NCBI GenBank assembly: GCA_963920705.1
Contig: OY987227.1
Location: 14,921,602-14,985,601, forward strand
From: Odiellus spinosus
Lineage: Eukaryota > Arthropoda > Arachnida > Opiliones > Phalangiidae
Direction: 5' to 3'
DNA length: 64,000 nt
Part shown: positions 37,401-48,852 of the stretch, piece by piece
Position numbering within the stretch: position 1 is the stretch's first letter
Layout: each line of letters starts with the position of its first letter
The notes under the pieces: generated by a model
The model's database searches: none
Seen by the model: only the letters and a program-made list of their open reading frames with translations
Told to the model about the DNA's origin: nothing
Program-made: the position numbers and the translations under genes

Positions 37401-39716
37401 TCCAGGTTTCATTGGAGTTTTATTTACACATAATTAAGAAGAAATATAAAAATAAGCACTTACGTAACAAATCCAGTGACGTTGGATTCGATGAAACGTC
37501 CAGCGTGCCAAGACTTTACCCCAACTTCTAAAGCGTGATATGATTTTACAGGTGTACAAGCGAGCCTATCCCCTCTATGAGGCGGGGCCTGATCGTCGTG
37601 TATCACAAGAGAATGTCCAATGATAGTGTAAGGTCCGGATAAGGGTAAATGAGTGTCCGTGAAGAAAAACTTATTTTTCAGCGTGCCTTTCCTGGCTGCG
37701 ACGGTGATCCTACCGTGTTTCGCGGTTAAATCGCCTACTTCGCAACGTAAGGAGTTTTCGGCGTTGCATTGTCTGTCGTACTGCCGACCACGACCGGCTT
37801 CGTAAGGGTTATACTCCGCGCCGGCACTCTCGCATCGTTTGGTCCAGTTGTAAAAATCGCGACCAGGCGCGTCTTCGTGTATGTCCCATCGATGGTTCTC
37901 GGTATTGTTCAAAGATCCGTCTGAATAGGTCAAATCGCCGAAGATGGAGGTTTCGGCTTGATAATCGTCGAACTTTTGACGGAAAATTATCCTTCCAGCC
38001 AACGGATAGTAAAAGTTCGCTATGGCGGTTCTGGTTTTAGGGTAACCAATCAAGGCGCAAATCCATCTACTTCCGTCCGGACGATGAATGACGACCGAAC
38101 GACCGATAATGCTGTATACTCCAAATAGGGGCAAATTGAAATCCGCGTAAATGCCGAAATGAATGTCAGCCAAAGGTCCCGAATCTAACAAACTATATTT
38201 CCCACTCATGTCACCGACTTCGTACTCGTCACTGGTTCCAGTTCCAGGTTTTGGACTCTTCTTGGCGTTGACTTCGAATGGGTTAAAGTGCCCACCAACC
38301 GCGTCGTCGGAACACTGGTTGTCGTCGGAAAAAACCTTGTCCTGGACTGGATACAAGTGAACGTGGTAACCGGAACCACGACCCCTGAGATTCTTTAAGT
38401 TAACCGTGACCACAGTCGGGTCCATTCGGTATCTTTGGCTGAAACGTATGAATCCTTTGACACCATCCGTGTTGAAGACTGCCTTGGCTTCTTTGGGTTG
38501 AACGAAGACCACCGGGGCGCAAGCCAAAATCTTCTGGTTAACATCGTATACGACTAAGTAAATACTACGACCGCCTTCCAAAGACGACAAAGCGATGTTA
38601 CTGTCCACGAAGAAACGTTTCGAGTAACGAGAATTGGTGGCCCCGATTACCACTTGACCGTGTTTTTTGGCTAAATCACCTAGTTTGCAACTATCGTGGT
38701 TTTCCTCGGAACAGTTCGTGTCATCAGTGTTCTCGGGGTCGTACAACGCCGTTAAGTAATCGCAACGACGAACGGCTCTCAAGTTACCCTCTCCGGTATC
38801 CAAAACGTCCGTAACCATTAGTTTCCAGTCGTGACGAGTCGATGGCGTGTAATCAGCCGAGATACGGAACAAATTGGAAAAAATGGTAGTGTCTCCGTGT
38901 TCCCCCTAATTTCGATACCAACAATTTTTAAGCCTAATCCGATTTGAGAATTTATTTTAACGAACATACCTGTCTGAATATGACTTTCCCAGCTATGGGG
39001 GCGGTGAGTATAGCTTCGGCCGTTTTAACGTCACCACTATCTAGAATATTCGCGCATGTTCTTGCGTCATCGTTTGCTTTTGAGCTTTTGAGAAGCAACG
39101 AGCGACCCCAAATGTTCTTTCTTCCTCTAAGTTTAATGTCGGGATCGGTAAATTCTTGGATCGTCCCGTTTGGAGGCGGAATGATAATTGGGCCATGCTT
39201 TCGCGACATGTCTTGGACACTAATTGAGATAAATGATCACAAAACCAATCAAAGTGTTACTCAAATATTGAATAATTATTTATCTCGTCAACTTTAAAAA
39301 CTATGTTAAACTATATCTCGATTAAGAACTGGTGGGAGTCAAGTAGGTCAGCCTCTTTCCCTAAGAACTTTTGTTGTGTTTCAAAAATAACTCTTACATA
39401 CACCCACACGTTTAAAATTAATTTTGGGCGTTGTTGACTTACGATTGTCCAAGTTCGCTCGAAGAGCAAGGATTCTTCATGTCGTATAAGACTGGAAATG
39501 TATGGATACCCCAAGCGTAAGACTTGGGCTCGGGGGCCGTGAAAGTGGCACCTTCTGCCGGTTCCTCCGGGTATAACCATTCCCTGGACATGAGATGGAC
39601 GGAAATGGTGACATTGTCTTCAGTAGATTTTTGGTAAAAAGTGACGTTGCCCAGAACACCGCCGATATTAAATGAGGCGTGCAATGTTATTCCTCCACTA
39701 CCGGCTTCGCTTTGGT
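31358..39716 (-). CDS. Secreted copper-only SOD repeat protein (multi-exon, ends unresolved)
   Basis: Ten exons splice in matching phase into about 1,015 codons of tandem superoxide-dismutase-like domains. Coding segments on + coordinates, in transcription order: 39716-39443, 39219-38970, 38905-37464, 37304-37072, 36976-36735, 35829-35743, 32621-32496, 31894-31750, 31683-31563, 31482-31358. Each full domain shows a G-x-(I/V)-x-F strand, the HVH position, a GHFNPF position, GD(L/M)xxK and a (V/I)(V/I)xH...C end. Domains around 38.1 kb and 37.1 kb keep all four copper histidines; the others lack most. Zn ligands and the electrostatic loop are absent, as in fungal SOD5-type and animal copper-only SOD repeat proteins, which disproportionate superoxide outside the cell. 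Many N-x-S/T sites fit secretion. The signal peptide exon and the stop codon were not found. Confidence 0.88.
31563..31683 (-). CDS. SOD repeat gene, exon i (domain 6 end, domain 7 start)
   Basis: A 121-nt exon, phase 1 to 2 (acceptor TTTGTATCCATAG, donor GTTCGTAATG). Encodes VMGRSIIIFDKVGHRLGCAN, the GRSVVIH...C segment with phenylalanine in place of the last copper histidine, so domain 6 has none of the four ligands. It ends VRKYPGFT, the opening of domain 7. The weak donor is chosen because its phase matches the next exon and because the orphan exon at 48853-48959 ends at the same place in its domain with GTTAGT. Confidence 0.7.
31750..31894 (-). CDS. SOD repeat gene, exon h (domain 6)
   Basis: A 145-nt exon, phase 0 to 1 (acceptor TTTTCTGTAG, donor GTAAAATTT). 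Encodes LRCEMGDLAGKHGPITVGGG and FSDINLPLVGNYS, which closely parallel CEVGDLTAKHGRI in domain 4. Confidence 0.88.
32496..32621 (-). CDS. SOD repeat gene, exon g (domain 6)
   Basis: A 126-nt exon in phase 0 at both ends (acceptor TTAATTTAG, donor GTATGTTTT). Encodes TKGHKWSVFVNQVAHD, with VFV where HVH should be, and RCIAAGYAWNPY, with tryptophan where the third copper histidine should be. The cysteine is kept. The fold is retained without the metal site. Confidence 0.88.
35743..35829 (-). CDS. SOD repeat gene, exon f (domain 6)
   Basis: An 87-nt exon in phase 0 at both ends (acceptor AACTTTAG, donor GTAAGTTTATT). Encodes RQLEHADGGLSDTWLEVDLR then YPGKYDRNI, a strand pair at the usual place after the domain opening. 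Both junctions join in frame to its neighbours. Confidence 0.85.
36735..36976 (-). CDS. SOD repeat gene, exon e (domain 5 end, domain 6 start)
   Basis: Acceptor TCTCGCCGACAG, donor GTGAGTTTG, phase 1 to 0. Encodes KYGLLDGKDVERLTV, NLPLHGPRSIVGRSVVVH (fourth copper histidine) and FRWTCGTI. Domain 5 thus has a complete copper site. The linker ends QGYVRL, the first strand of domain 6. Confidence 0.93.
37072..37304 (-). CDS. SOD repeat gene, exon d (domain 5, first half)
   Basis: Acceptor AATATTTCCAG, donor GTAAGATAAC, phase 2 to 1. Encodes the FHQPSSGDLTDVEVSFDG strand, then AYHVHEVSVPL with the HVH pair, C-SNDAVYGHYNPFG with the third histidine, and QYEVGDLSG, again without the zinc histidine. 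Confidence 0.93.
37464..38905 (-). CDS. SOD repeat gene, large exon c (domains 2, 3 and 4)
   Basis: A single 1,442-nt exon (acceptor CGAAATTAG, donor GTAAGTGC, phase 0 to 2) encodes three domains with no intron. Domain 2 (38905 to about 38500) has WKLMV for HVH, ALYDPE for GHFNPF and VVYDV for VVIH, so no site. Domain 3 (about 38480 to 38030) has YHVHLYPV, GGHFNPF and SVVIH, plus the C...C pair and the SRWIC arginine: a complete copper-only site. Only nine residues separate the last His from Cys, where Cu/Zn SODs have the long electrostatic loop. YEVGDMSG replaces the zinc-binding RHVGD. Domain 4 (about 38010 to 37530) has DIHED, AEYNPYE and LVIHDD, so two of the four histidines are lost. Confidence 0.95.
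38970..39219 (-). CDS. SOD repeat gene, exon b (domain 1 end, domain 2 start)
   Basis: Acceptor ATCTCAATTAG; donor GTATGTTCG; 250 nt, entering in phase 2 and leaving in phase 0. Encodes VQDMSRKHGPIIIPPPNG (equivalent of the GDLxxKHGxI strand) and WGRSLLLKSSK, where the copper histidine of the V-V-x-H motif is lysine, then C (CANIL). The next domain opens with PIAGKVIFRQ. Domain 1 therefore lacks a copper site. Confidence 0.88.
39443..39716 (-). CDS. SOD repeat gene, exon a (degenerate domain 1, first part)
   Basis: Acceptor TTTAATTATAG, then phase-1 entry; donor GTAAGTCAAC, exit phase 2. It encodes QSEAGSGGITLHASFN, the strand GVLGNVTFYQ, then VTISVHLMS and WGIHTFPVLYDM. The usual HVH is reduced to G-I-H and the GHFNPF segment is replaced by CSSSELGQS, so this domain cannot hold copper in the usual way. 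Glycosylation sites NVT (twice) are present. The upstream exon that supplies the first base of the entry codon was not found. Confidence 0.85.
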
Positions 39717-41689
39717 CTATAATTAAATTGAAAAAATTATACACGGCAAATAAATATGAAATAAAAATTAATTTTCATATTTTTAGGAATTAGTATTACT
39801 GCATACAACTGGAATTTATTTTTTGTTTCTGGGTCAATGTAAAATTATTTCCGTAGTGAGGATAATCTACTGGGTTCAAATTAACCTACATCGGAGAAAA
39901 GTTAACTATATAGATAATCTTATATAAGATTTGGCATTATTACCTAATAAAATATGGGTGTCTTTATTAAGGAAAGGATTTAATATATAAGTCAAAATTA
40001 TAACTTCATAACTCATTTGAAAATAAAATGGACTTAAAATTACCGTTGTTAAAATTAAGTATATGTACTTAAAACTCGAAAATAATCATAATCATCGAAA
40101 AAAATGGCGAGATTAAACTTAATCTACCGTGGCTTAATGTTAATACAATTACATCTTCAAGGAGAGAAAGGAAAAAAAAAAATTGATCTGGCCCCTATTA
40201 TCCGATTTAATCATTTTGATCTATCTTCCTCCATAAATCTGAAAAGCAATCAACTTATAGTGTAACTAACCTAACCGGTAACCCTTATATTAAACCCAAA
40301 TATTTAATCTACCATTGATAAAATATCATGCAATCTTTTAATGTAAGTGATCACGGTTCATTAGTTGGAAAATTATCTCTTAAATCTAGAAATAATGGAA
40401 CGTTCCGGCCAATGCAGTGTTTTAAAGCAGAAGATACACTTATTAAGAGGCACCTCAATTATTTTATCTTAAACTTTTTTTTTTTCCAAATTAACTCCGC
40501 TCCCAAAGTTTACTTTCTCAATTATTTGTTTAAAATTGATTGGTGCTTTAGAAAATTGGTTTATTTTGCAAATAAGGGGGCCCTATTCCGCGCAAGTCCG
40601 GTTTGAGATATATTTTGGTAGTTCAGGTCATTCATGTCAAGATTTTAGATCATCATCGAATTTTTAAAAGCTTTCAAAACAAATGATTAATCATATACAA
40701 TTAACTTTTTTTAAAAGTGAAATTCACGAAATTTTAAATATTTTTTTTCCGAGTGATTTCATTTAATCGGAAATCCAATTTATTTAAGATTTAAACTAAA
40801 GAACCAAACCCACTTCTTGACCCAAATAATGTCTTTTTTAGCCGAATCAAATTCTAAAGCCAAGAAAAAAAAAAATTAACTACAACATTTAGGTTTTGTT
40901 TTGGTTTTTTCGATCTAAACAAAAACAGAGGCCAAAAAAATGTTTACGCTTAAAAATAAAAGACAGACATAATTCTAGGGAGCTTTGTTCCGTTTTAATG
41001 ATATCATAACTATTATTTTCGGTCTATTGCGTTTTTATAAGGTATTTACCTAAGTATTTATGAGCTTACTCAGGTTGTCATATAAGTTTAAACAGCGTTT
41101 AGGACTAATCTGACTAGAAAGGGTGGGTGAACACGTACCCGGACATTAAAGTGAGGCTGTAACCATTTTTTCAATGGCCCATGGATTATATAAGATTTTT
41201 CATTCTTTCATAAAACCATATTTAAAATTTTAGACCTCTGGGTTGACGCGTTTTCAAGAAACTTCAAAATTAACAAGCCAAAAATATATATTTTTTTCCG
41301 AGTATGACTATAATTTACTTATGAAATGTAGGACTTTTTGGATTAAGTACGTTCACAATAAAGATCGCGCGAAAGCAACCGTATCACGTGTCAGAAGGTG
41401 CAAGAATCAACAATATAGGCGCTATAAAATTGGAGGTCGTGAAAAACGTGACAGTGTCACTTCAAATTATTTGTTCAACTACATCCACTTACGTAGCGTG
41501 TATAAATTCTCTCAAAAGTCTCAAATTAGGCTAAATTTGCTGAAAAATTAAATTGTTTGAATTATATAAACAGTTAACTTTGTGTAAAACACTGCTCTTT
41601 TAATTGTAATTAGTCTAAAGTATAAATTGATTAAATCTATTAGAACTATGACAGCAAGTTAAAATAAGGCGTAACATTTACAATTTGGC

Positions 41690-42010
41690 TTAACAATAAA
41701 AATATACCGGTATTACAGTAATGGTATAATTAGGCTTGGCAATTAAGGTACAGGTATTAGAGTATAGAATTAGGCTTAGCAATTAAGCTACCATACATGA
41801 ATCATAGAATAATGTTAGAATTAGGCTTAACAATTAAGTTACCGTACATGCATTAGAGTAAAGCTATAATAAGGCTTAATAATTGACAATTAAGCTACCG
41901 GGATTAGAATAGTGTTAAGACAGGCTTAGCATGCAATTAAGCTACCGTTCAGGTTAGAATAAGGCTTAACAATCAAGCCAGGGGTTTTAACATTAGAATT
42001 AAGCTGAATA
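41690..42010. repeat. Degenerate tandem repeat, unit about 60 bp
   Basis: Five or more diverged copies of a unit containing AGGCTTAGCAATTAAGCTACC and CATTAGAGTA/TAGAATA words, with variable spacing. A single similar segment lies at 7846-7880. The AGGCTTAGC word also occurs in family B MITEs. Confidence 0.7.
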
Positions 42011-45000
42011 TTTAATAAACAGGTACTAATATTATAATCAATTAGAAACTGAATCGAATTAATTTATTACAAGAAATTAAAACAAAACTAAAAGGTTCGC
42101 AACTAGGAAAACTTGAGTCGGAATTAACAGTTAATAAAAAATTCGCTTGATAGATTTTTTATTTTTTTATCTTTCATTCAACACCGTGAAAATCGAAAAC
42201 ATTAATTCTTTGAAATATTCATTATGTAATCAACCGTATAAACACAAAACAATCCCGGAGGGACGCGGTGTTTCCTTTAATCTTTATATATAAATCGCGA
42301 CCGGGATTTCGGCACCATTATTTGAAAAATTAAAATAATAAAAACCTATTTACTTGTCATCTATAATAACAAAAGTTAATAGTACTACTTAGATCCCCTT
42401 TGAGCTTAAACATTGCGTATAAATCCGCCTCAACTTCCGTTAGTTTGCAAAGGGTTCTTGGACAAAAAAAAATTAGTTCACTTAAATTATAATAGACAGG
42501 GCATAATTGCTAATGACATCTACACAGACTACAGACGGTGGAGATTGTTAAGATGCGAAATTAACGTAGATAAACGCGAGAAATAAACCTTTACAACGTG
42601 TCCTACATAAAGTGTAATTCATTAGAAACCTTGATTTGACTGATTTCAAGGATGTGTTAGCTTGAGAGTTAAAAGCAACCTAGTTTTGAAATCTGTTTTC
42701 AAGATCAGATTGCAGGGTCATTTTTGTGAGGTATCTTGTAATCCTGATTTTCGTGGGTATGTACGAACTTCAAATATCTCGTAGCCATGTCTGAAACATC
42801 GACAGATCATTTTTTTAGAGGGCCAGTTTTTTGTTTTATTTATTATTATTTTTTTTAACGTTCTGTCACGTGATACGGTTGTTTTAAAGTTAAAGTACTT
42901 AATCCAGAAACTCTTAAGAGTTTTTTTTTTTTTTTTTAAATTAACGTGAATTACTTTTTAGAATAATTCTAAGTCTTCATAGGGAAAAAAATAAATATAA
43001 TTGATTTTTTTTAATTTGGAGTTGACCAAGAGTTATAAAAATTTGAATTTGGGTTTTTATATAAAAATACATTTTTCAAAACCACAATTTATTACGATTT
43101 ATAGTTCACCTTTCCTTTACTTTAACGAAAGCACAATTAACAATGCTAACAAATATAGACCATGGTAGAACAGAATTTGTTATTGTTCCAGCTGAAACCC
43201 ATCTCATTAAAATGTTAGGCGTCACCGTGGACAAGCGGAAGAACCCTTTTTATTTCGTTAGTTTTTTCCCCCTGAATGACCAAGAAATAACCGGAAGTAG
43301 CCATCGACAATCAACCGAAAGAAAAAAAGTAATGGCCGAAATATTCGACGTGGGCGAATAAAAAAAAAAGATAAATAATAAATGGCGCGTAGTAGTTAAG
43401 CCTAATTTATCATCGGGCTTGTCTATATGATATAGTTTGAAGATATAATCAAGAGTTTTCATAGATCATAGCAATACGCTCCCACACAATTTCTGCGAAA
43501 CCAAACCGCAGGGAAATAAAGCAGCTTATCTTTATTCTTAAATGCAATATCAATATGAATTTCTTTGTACTTTTGTTGAAGATTAATGGTTTTCAAAATA
43601 GATTAACGCCGATGCGAACTAATACAAAATGTTACCAGTCTTAAGGATAAAGTAGATTTAACAAACAGTTATTGAAATTTGGAGGATATTTATTTCTAAA
43701 CCTACGCTAACCATATTATCTGTCTATGACCAAATTAGGGTTACTACACCCAAAGCCAATTAAAGCGTTAAAAGAAATATACAATTGAAATTATTGTTTA
43801 AATTCAACATATACGAAACTAAAGACCTCTTTACTGCTAATTCTTCTTACGTAAGAGATGAAGAGGATGCAAGTTTTGTTAGGGTTAAATTCTCTAACTG
43901 AAACTATAGATATTTTGAGATAATCGGAGTTCAGCGTATCCCTATAGCGGTACCTCCCATAAAAATGGATACATTTTTTTTAATCACTTATGTTCGCTTT
44001 GCTTATTGGGTGGTTACTTTAGGTTTGAGGAAATTATGTAAAATTCAAATAATACAATAGTATATAGTGTTCTTAATTGTTTTATAATACCAAGTACCGT
44101 AACGAATATTGTTATAAAAATAGATTTATATTTTTGGAAGATTCAAAAACTTGATACTCGGAATTAAAAGCATATGCTTTGAATTTTAAGTACAGTGTCA
44201 ATGTTTCTATATTATTGGAATCCTATATTCTTGGCGTAATAAATATTATTTAAATAACAACATTTTAAAATAAATTTAGATTCAAATAGAACATCATGGT
44301 TAACTTTTAAAGATTTATTTAAAGCAGCACCATTTCAGAATGGGGTCAAAGGACAAACTATGAAGTGTTAGGCCTAATGTACACACAAACTGTTTTATTA
44401 AGGACGATAGAATTTAAAGGTTACATTTGAAACTAGTTTGATGAGTAACTTTGCATGTATTTCCAAATCGAGAGGTGGGTTAAACCTTAGACTATAACCC
44501 CAAGAGTGTGATATAAAGACAAGTTCCTTTTGAGGTCTTTTAGGGGAAGGGTTTTGAAAATAAGGGGTGGATACATATACACAAAAAAATGGAGTTTGCC
44601 TAAAGTACAGGAGAAACGAACTAATTCTTTCCCAAAATAAAAATAAAAAAATTATATCTAAATTGAAAGAGAAACCTTGAAAAACATTAAATGAAAGTTT
44701 CTTCCATAATGAGGGGTCGAGAGAAATAATTTTATTTGATAATTAATTTTCTTAGAATTCATAATTCATTATCATTAAAAGAAAATCTTATATACTATTA
44801 TTTTAATCATAATTAAGAGTGTGAAATCTTAACCTTGACTCTTTCATCTTTAAGGGGTTCTTAAGATCCTCTTTAAGAACGCCTTTCATTGAAAAAAAAA
44901 ATCTAGTTAGGCTTAAGATTTTTACAAAATTTATTCTGCCTAAGTTAGTAGTTTTAAAAGTGTCACTTGAAAAAAAAACGCCACCAAAGCTTAAAATTTC

Positions 45001-46384
45001 CATGATATTAGGTTAAAATTATAGAGAATATGGAAAGAGGTATAGAAGCCCTTCGTTTTATCCTGTTACAATATTACATTCTTATAAATATTCAAGACCT
45101 TCCCCAATGGTGCCCCGTGGTTTTTGAAAGTTTTAGGACAAAATCCATGGCAAAATTTCCTAAAAATAGTCCGAAATTTTCCACGCGTACTGGTTTATAA
45201 AAGAAACCACACTTTCCCTATGGTTTTCTTCTTCACTAAGACTACAAAAAGGTTTCACTGAAAGGCTGCACCGATATGTTAACCTAAAACACCTGCAGAA
45301 AACGTGGGTTCCCTTTGAGACGAAAATATATTACCACCCCTTTGCCTTTGGTACAGATATAGATTGAAATATATTCTTTAAAGTAAAGCAAATAACTTCA
45401 TATTGACTCACCAAAATAATCTATCAAAAATCGAACCAAAGGTTAAACTACTATACAGAGACTGATCTATTTAGTTTAATTTCGACATTTACGTCATCAA
45501 GGGTCTACCATAACCCTGAACTAAAACTCTACAAAAAACGTTTGCCTACAAAAACAACATCATCCCCCTTTGACTATGGTTTAGACTTAAAATGAAATTA
45601 TTGCTTAAGATAAATCAGAGTTTCACACTCCATCACGTTCCAGCCTCTCATCATCTTTTCAGAGAATTAGAGATAGTGTAAAAATGGATGAGGGTGGTTT
45701 ATGATACAACAATAGATTGGTTTTTCCGTAAAAACTTAAAATAAAACTTAAAACCCACAAGGTTCAACAGTTTTTTCACTTAACGAATTTTCTCCCTCAA
45801 AAACTTCAATACGGTGACGGTACCTATTTTAAACGCCCACAACATTTAAATTTTCCTTATTTTGTAGCGAAAATTCATACCCGTGAAATATATATTTCAG
45901 GAGAAAAATAATCCCAAAATATTGTCAACTATTTGATCTTAACTCTCAATTTAAAATCACTGTATTTAAAAAACAGGAAGGGTAGAAAATAACCTTCTTC
46001 GTGCTTTATATCAATGCAAAGTTACATTGGCTAATACTAATTTATAGCGGTAAATATACACTTAAAATAAACAATATTCGGCTTATTTAATTTAGTCACA
46101 TTGTCAATTCAAATTAAAAAGATGGTAAATTATATTTTTGAATTATAATGTTTTGTTTTCCAAAATAAAGTTAATAGAAAAGGATTTAAAGGAAGGAAGC
46201 TAAAAATTGGGTTGAAGAAGACCATGGGAAATCAAATCTATTAGTTACGCTAAAGAAGATAAATTTGATTTTTTCTAAACCGTTTAAAGTAATTATGTTA
46301 TATTTAATATACTTCCAAGAAAAGTAGAACAAATTTAAAATAAATAGAGGAAGGTTTGATAATAGGTTTAAACAAACACTATAA

Positions 46385-46430
46385 AATAGTATTTAAAACC
46401 CTTCCTATAGGAAGGGTTTTAAATACTATT
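46385..46430. repeat. Perfect 46-bp palindrome
   Basis: Two 23-bp arms with no spacer, centred on CCTATAGG. The left arm begins AATAGTATTTAAAACCCTTC and the right arm is its exact reverse complement. Weaker symmetry continues for a few bases outside. Confidence 0.95.
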
Positions 46431-47904
46431 ATTTTACCTCTTAACTACGTTAAAAACAATTACATTTTTAAAGGGATGTTGACACTATTTTTAAAAAAGT
46501 CAACGGATCTTAGGTTTTTCATATAATTTTGAAATATTATTCAAAATTAAAATGGCAAAACTAAATAAATTAAAATGTTTTTCGCTGGTTGACCCAGAAT
46601 ATGAAAAATTTATTAGGTTTAAAATGAAAGGCAAGACATTTTGGATTAAAGGGAGAGTGAAGAGTTTTTTTTTATCGATTAGACTATTTAAAAATAAAAC
46701 TTGTTCGGAAATTGCTTCTGAATTGTAATTGGCATTCAATTAAAAGGAGAACCTCAAACCAATCAAAAAACTCCCTTGGATTGCGAGCGTTAAAATATTC
46801 AAAAACGAAATTCAGCGCGATTCAAAGAGTGTTCCGGGGATTTGATGTAACAGACTCTTCATTCAAATTAAATTTGAAATTTCCGACGAGATGAAATTAT
46901 CTCGGTAATTGTGCTCCCGTTCAATAATAGTTAACAAAGGCACTTAGGTTAGATTGATACACAATGTTAAACCTCATAGCAAAAAAAGCATTCGTTTTCT
47001 TAACTACACAAACACACGAACATAACAGAAGGAAGGAAAGATTTTGCGCTTAAAAACACTTAAACAAATCACCACTATTATTTGGGCTGAATTACTTCAA
47101 TAAAGAAACTAAAAGGATAGAATTTTGAAAAATGTTTTCCCGCTAAAAAAAAACACTCTTCGAATTCTGTCGAATTACTCTAGTAAGATAAAGTAATTAT
47201 CGCAAATTTCATTTACCGGCGATTTTTAACCTGTAAAACATGTGGTTTTACTAAGTTAATTAGGTAAAAATCACCCGAGGGAAATTTTTGTATTTAAAAA
47301 AATGTAAATCTATTTTTTTTTTTTTTTTTTTTTTTTTCCTAAGTTACTTCCTTAGCTACAAGGGATTCCGGGGCTGACACTTTTAATTCGATCACTTTTT
47401 GAATAAATTGAATCGTGTAAAAACGAAATTTCCCTACGCTAGTATCTAGGTTACGTTATCTTTATATATATTTAATATAGCCAAAATTTTAAGAAGTCCT
47501 TGAATGGCCGGGTAGTGGCAAAAACTGTATTTTCAATATTATTTCGCTTGTGTGAGAAATTTTAATATTCCGGTTTTTATCAATCCAAACCCACACAGAC
47601 GTAAATAGGTACTAACTACCAGTTTTTCAATGGTGTGGTTCCTTAAAAACTGCCCCTTTCCCCCTAAAAGAAAGTTTCTTATTAAATTTACAAGCTACTT
47701 AAATAAAATTAGGCCAGTTAGATATTTGAAAGGTTAAATTGGGAAAAACGCAAGAACATTGGGATTATATTTCAGTACTGCTAAGGAATTGTAACTTAAG
47801 TAATTTATTACAAATCCACTAATTAAACCGGAAATTGGTTAGTTAAAAGTCTTGTGAAGTGGTTTATATTGTGCCAATTTTGTTGCGTAAGGATATTGAC
47901 AAAA

Positions 47905-48120
47905 TTAATCTCAATCAACTGACAATGTATTATAAATTTAACTCTAAAACTAATCTCAATCAACTGACAATGTATCAGATAAATTTAACTTCAAAACTAA
48001 TCTCAATCAACTGATAATGTATTAGATAAATTTACCTTAAAAACTAATCTCAATCAATTGGCAATTTATTAGATAAATTTAACTTCAAAACTAATCTCAA
48101 TCAACTGACAATGTATGACA
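47905..48120. repeat. 46-48 bp tandem repeat, about 4.5 copies
   Basis: Copies starting near 47905, 47951, 47998, 48045 and 48092 share TAATCTCAATCAACTGACAA followed by TGTAT and AGATAAATTTAACTTCAAAA, with a few substitutions. The last copy is cut short. Confidence 0.9.
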
Positions 48121-48852
48121 ATTTAAACGTGACAACAAAATGACTAATACTTGTGAAATGGTTTAACCATTCACGTCACGCGAAACCTTTATACTTGAAG
48201 TAACTCTTACACATTTTAAAACTTAACTAGAGATATTATAAGAAAGTAGTATAAGCGTTTTCATTAGAAGATCTATAACCCGGAACAACACTAGGCCTAA
48301 CCACTTCCGTACACATCTGTACACTGATTAGGTGATTACGTAACTATTACAGCCTTTGGTAATGCTAAATAACACTCCGACAAAGATATGCAGTCTTGCA
48401 CATCGATTAAATTATTGATATCTGCAGCCTTACGTGAAAACCCCAAAAAATGTATTTTAACTTAAGCCTAATTTACCATCTAGAGATACAATTAAAACTA
48501 AAACGCTACACGATAAATTTAAATAACTTACCAAATAACACGTTTAAAAGCGCAAAAACTGTTAATAAACTTCGTCCGACGACAATTTTAGGAACTTTTG
48601 TAGACACCATAGTGAATCTCGTTAAAAATCTCTTAATTCGCGCACCAAATATTAAACTTCCTTGATAATTATAAACTAATTAAATTATTAAATAGAATAA
48701 TTGTCGTTACATTCTCTCATGTTGAGTCCGAACTTATAAATTCACATACGCGGCGAAGTTCACTGAACACACGTTTTATCCTAGTTTAAAAAAAAAACTA
48801 CCTTTTTGGCGATATTTCGCTTTCTATCGATAGCCTCGAAATGTAAACTAAC

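Larger units (their letters stand above)
39717..48852. other. Long intron or intergenic stretch
   Basis: If the exon at 48853-48959 belongs to the SOD gene, this is intronic; otherwise it is intergenic. One nearly complete SOD domain's worth of sequence (about 390 nt) should lie here to join the two, but I could not find it. Frames at 41243-41551 (+, 102 codons) and 43143-43361 (+, 72 codons) have no recognisable domains. Diverged long repeats of roughly 240 bp occur at about 45100-45620. Confidence 0.5.

Noticed and set aside
38163-39297. Open frames on the + strand (38163-38360 and 38944-39297)
   Set aside because: They are antisense shadows of SOD exons b and c.
43143-43361. 72-codon + strand frame ending before an A-rich stretch
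   Set aside because: It has no domain, splice context or promoter, and the opposite strand is also open over part of it. I could not support it as a gene.
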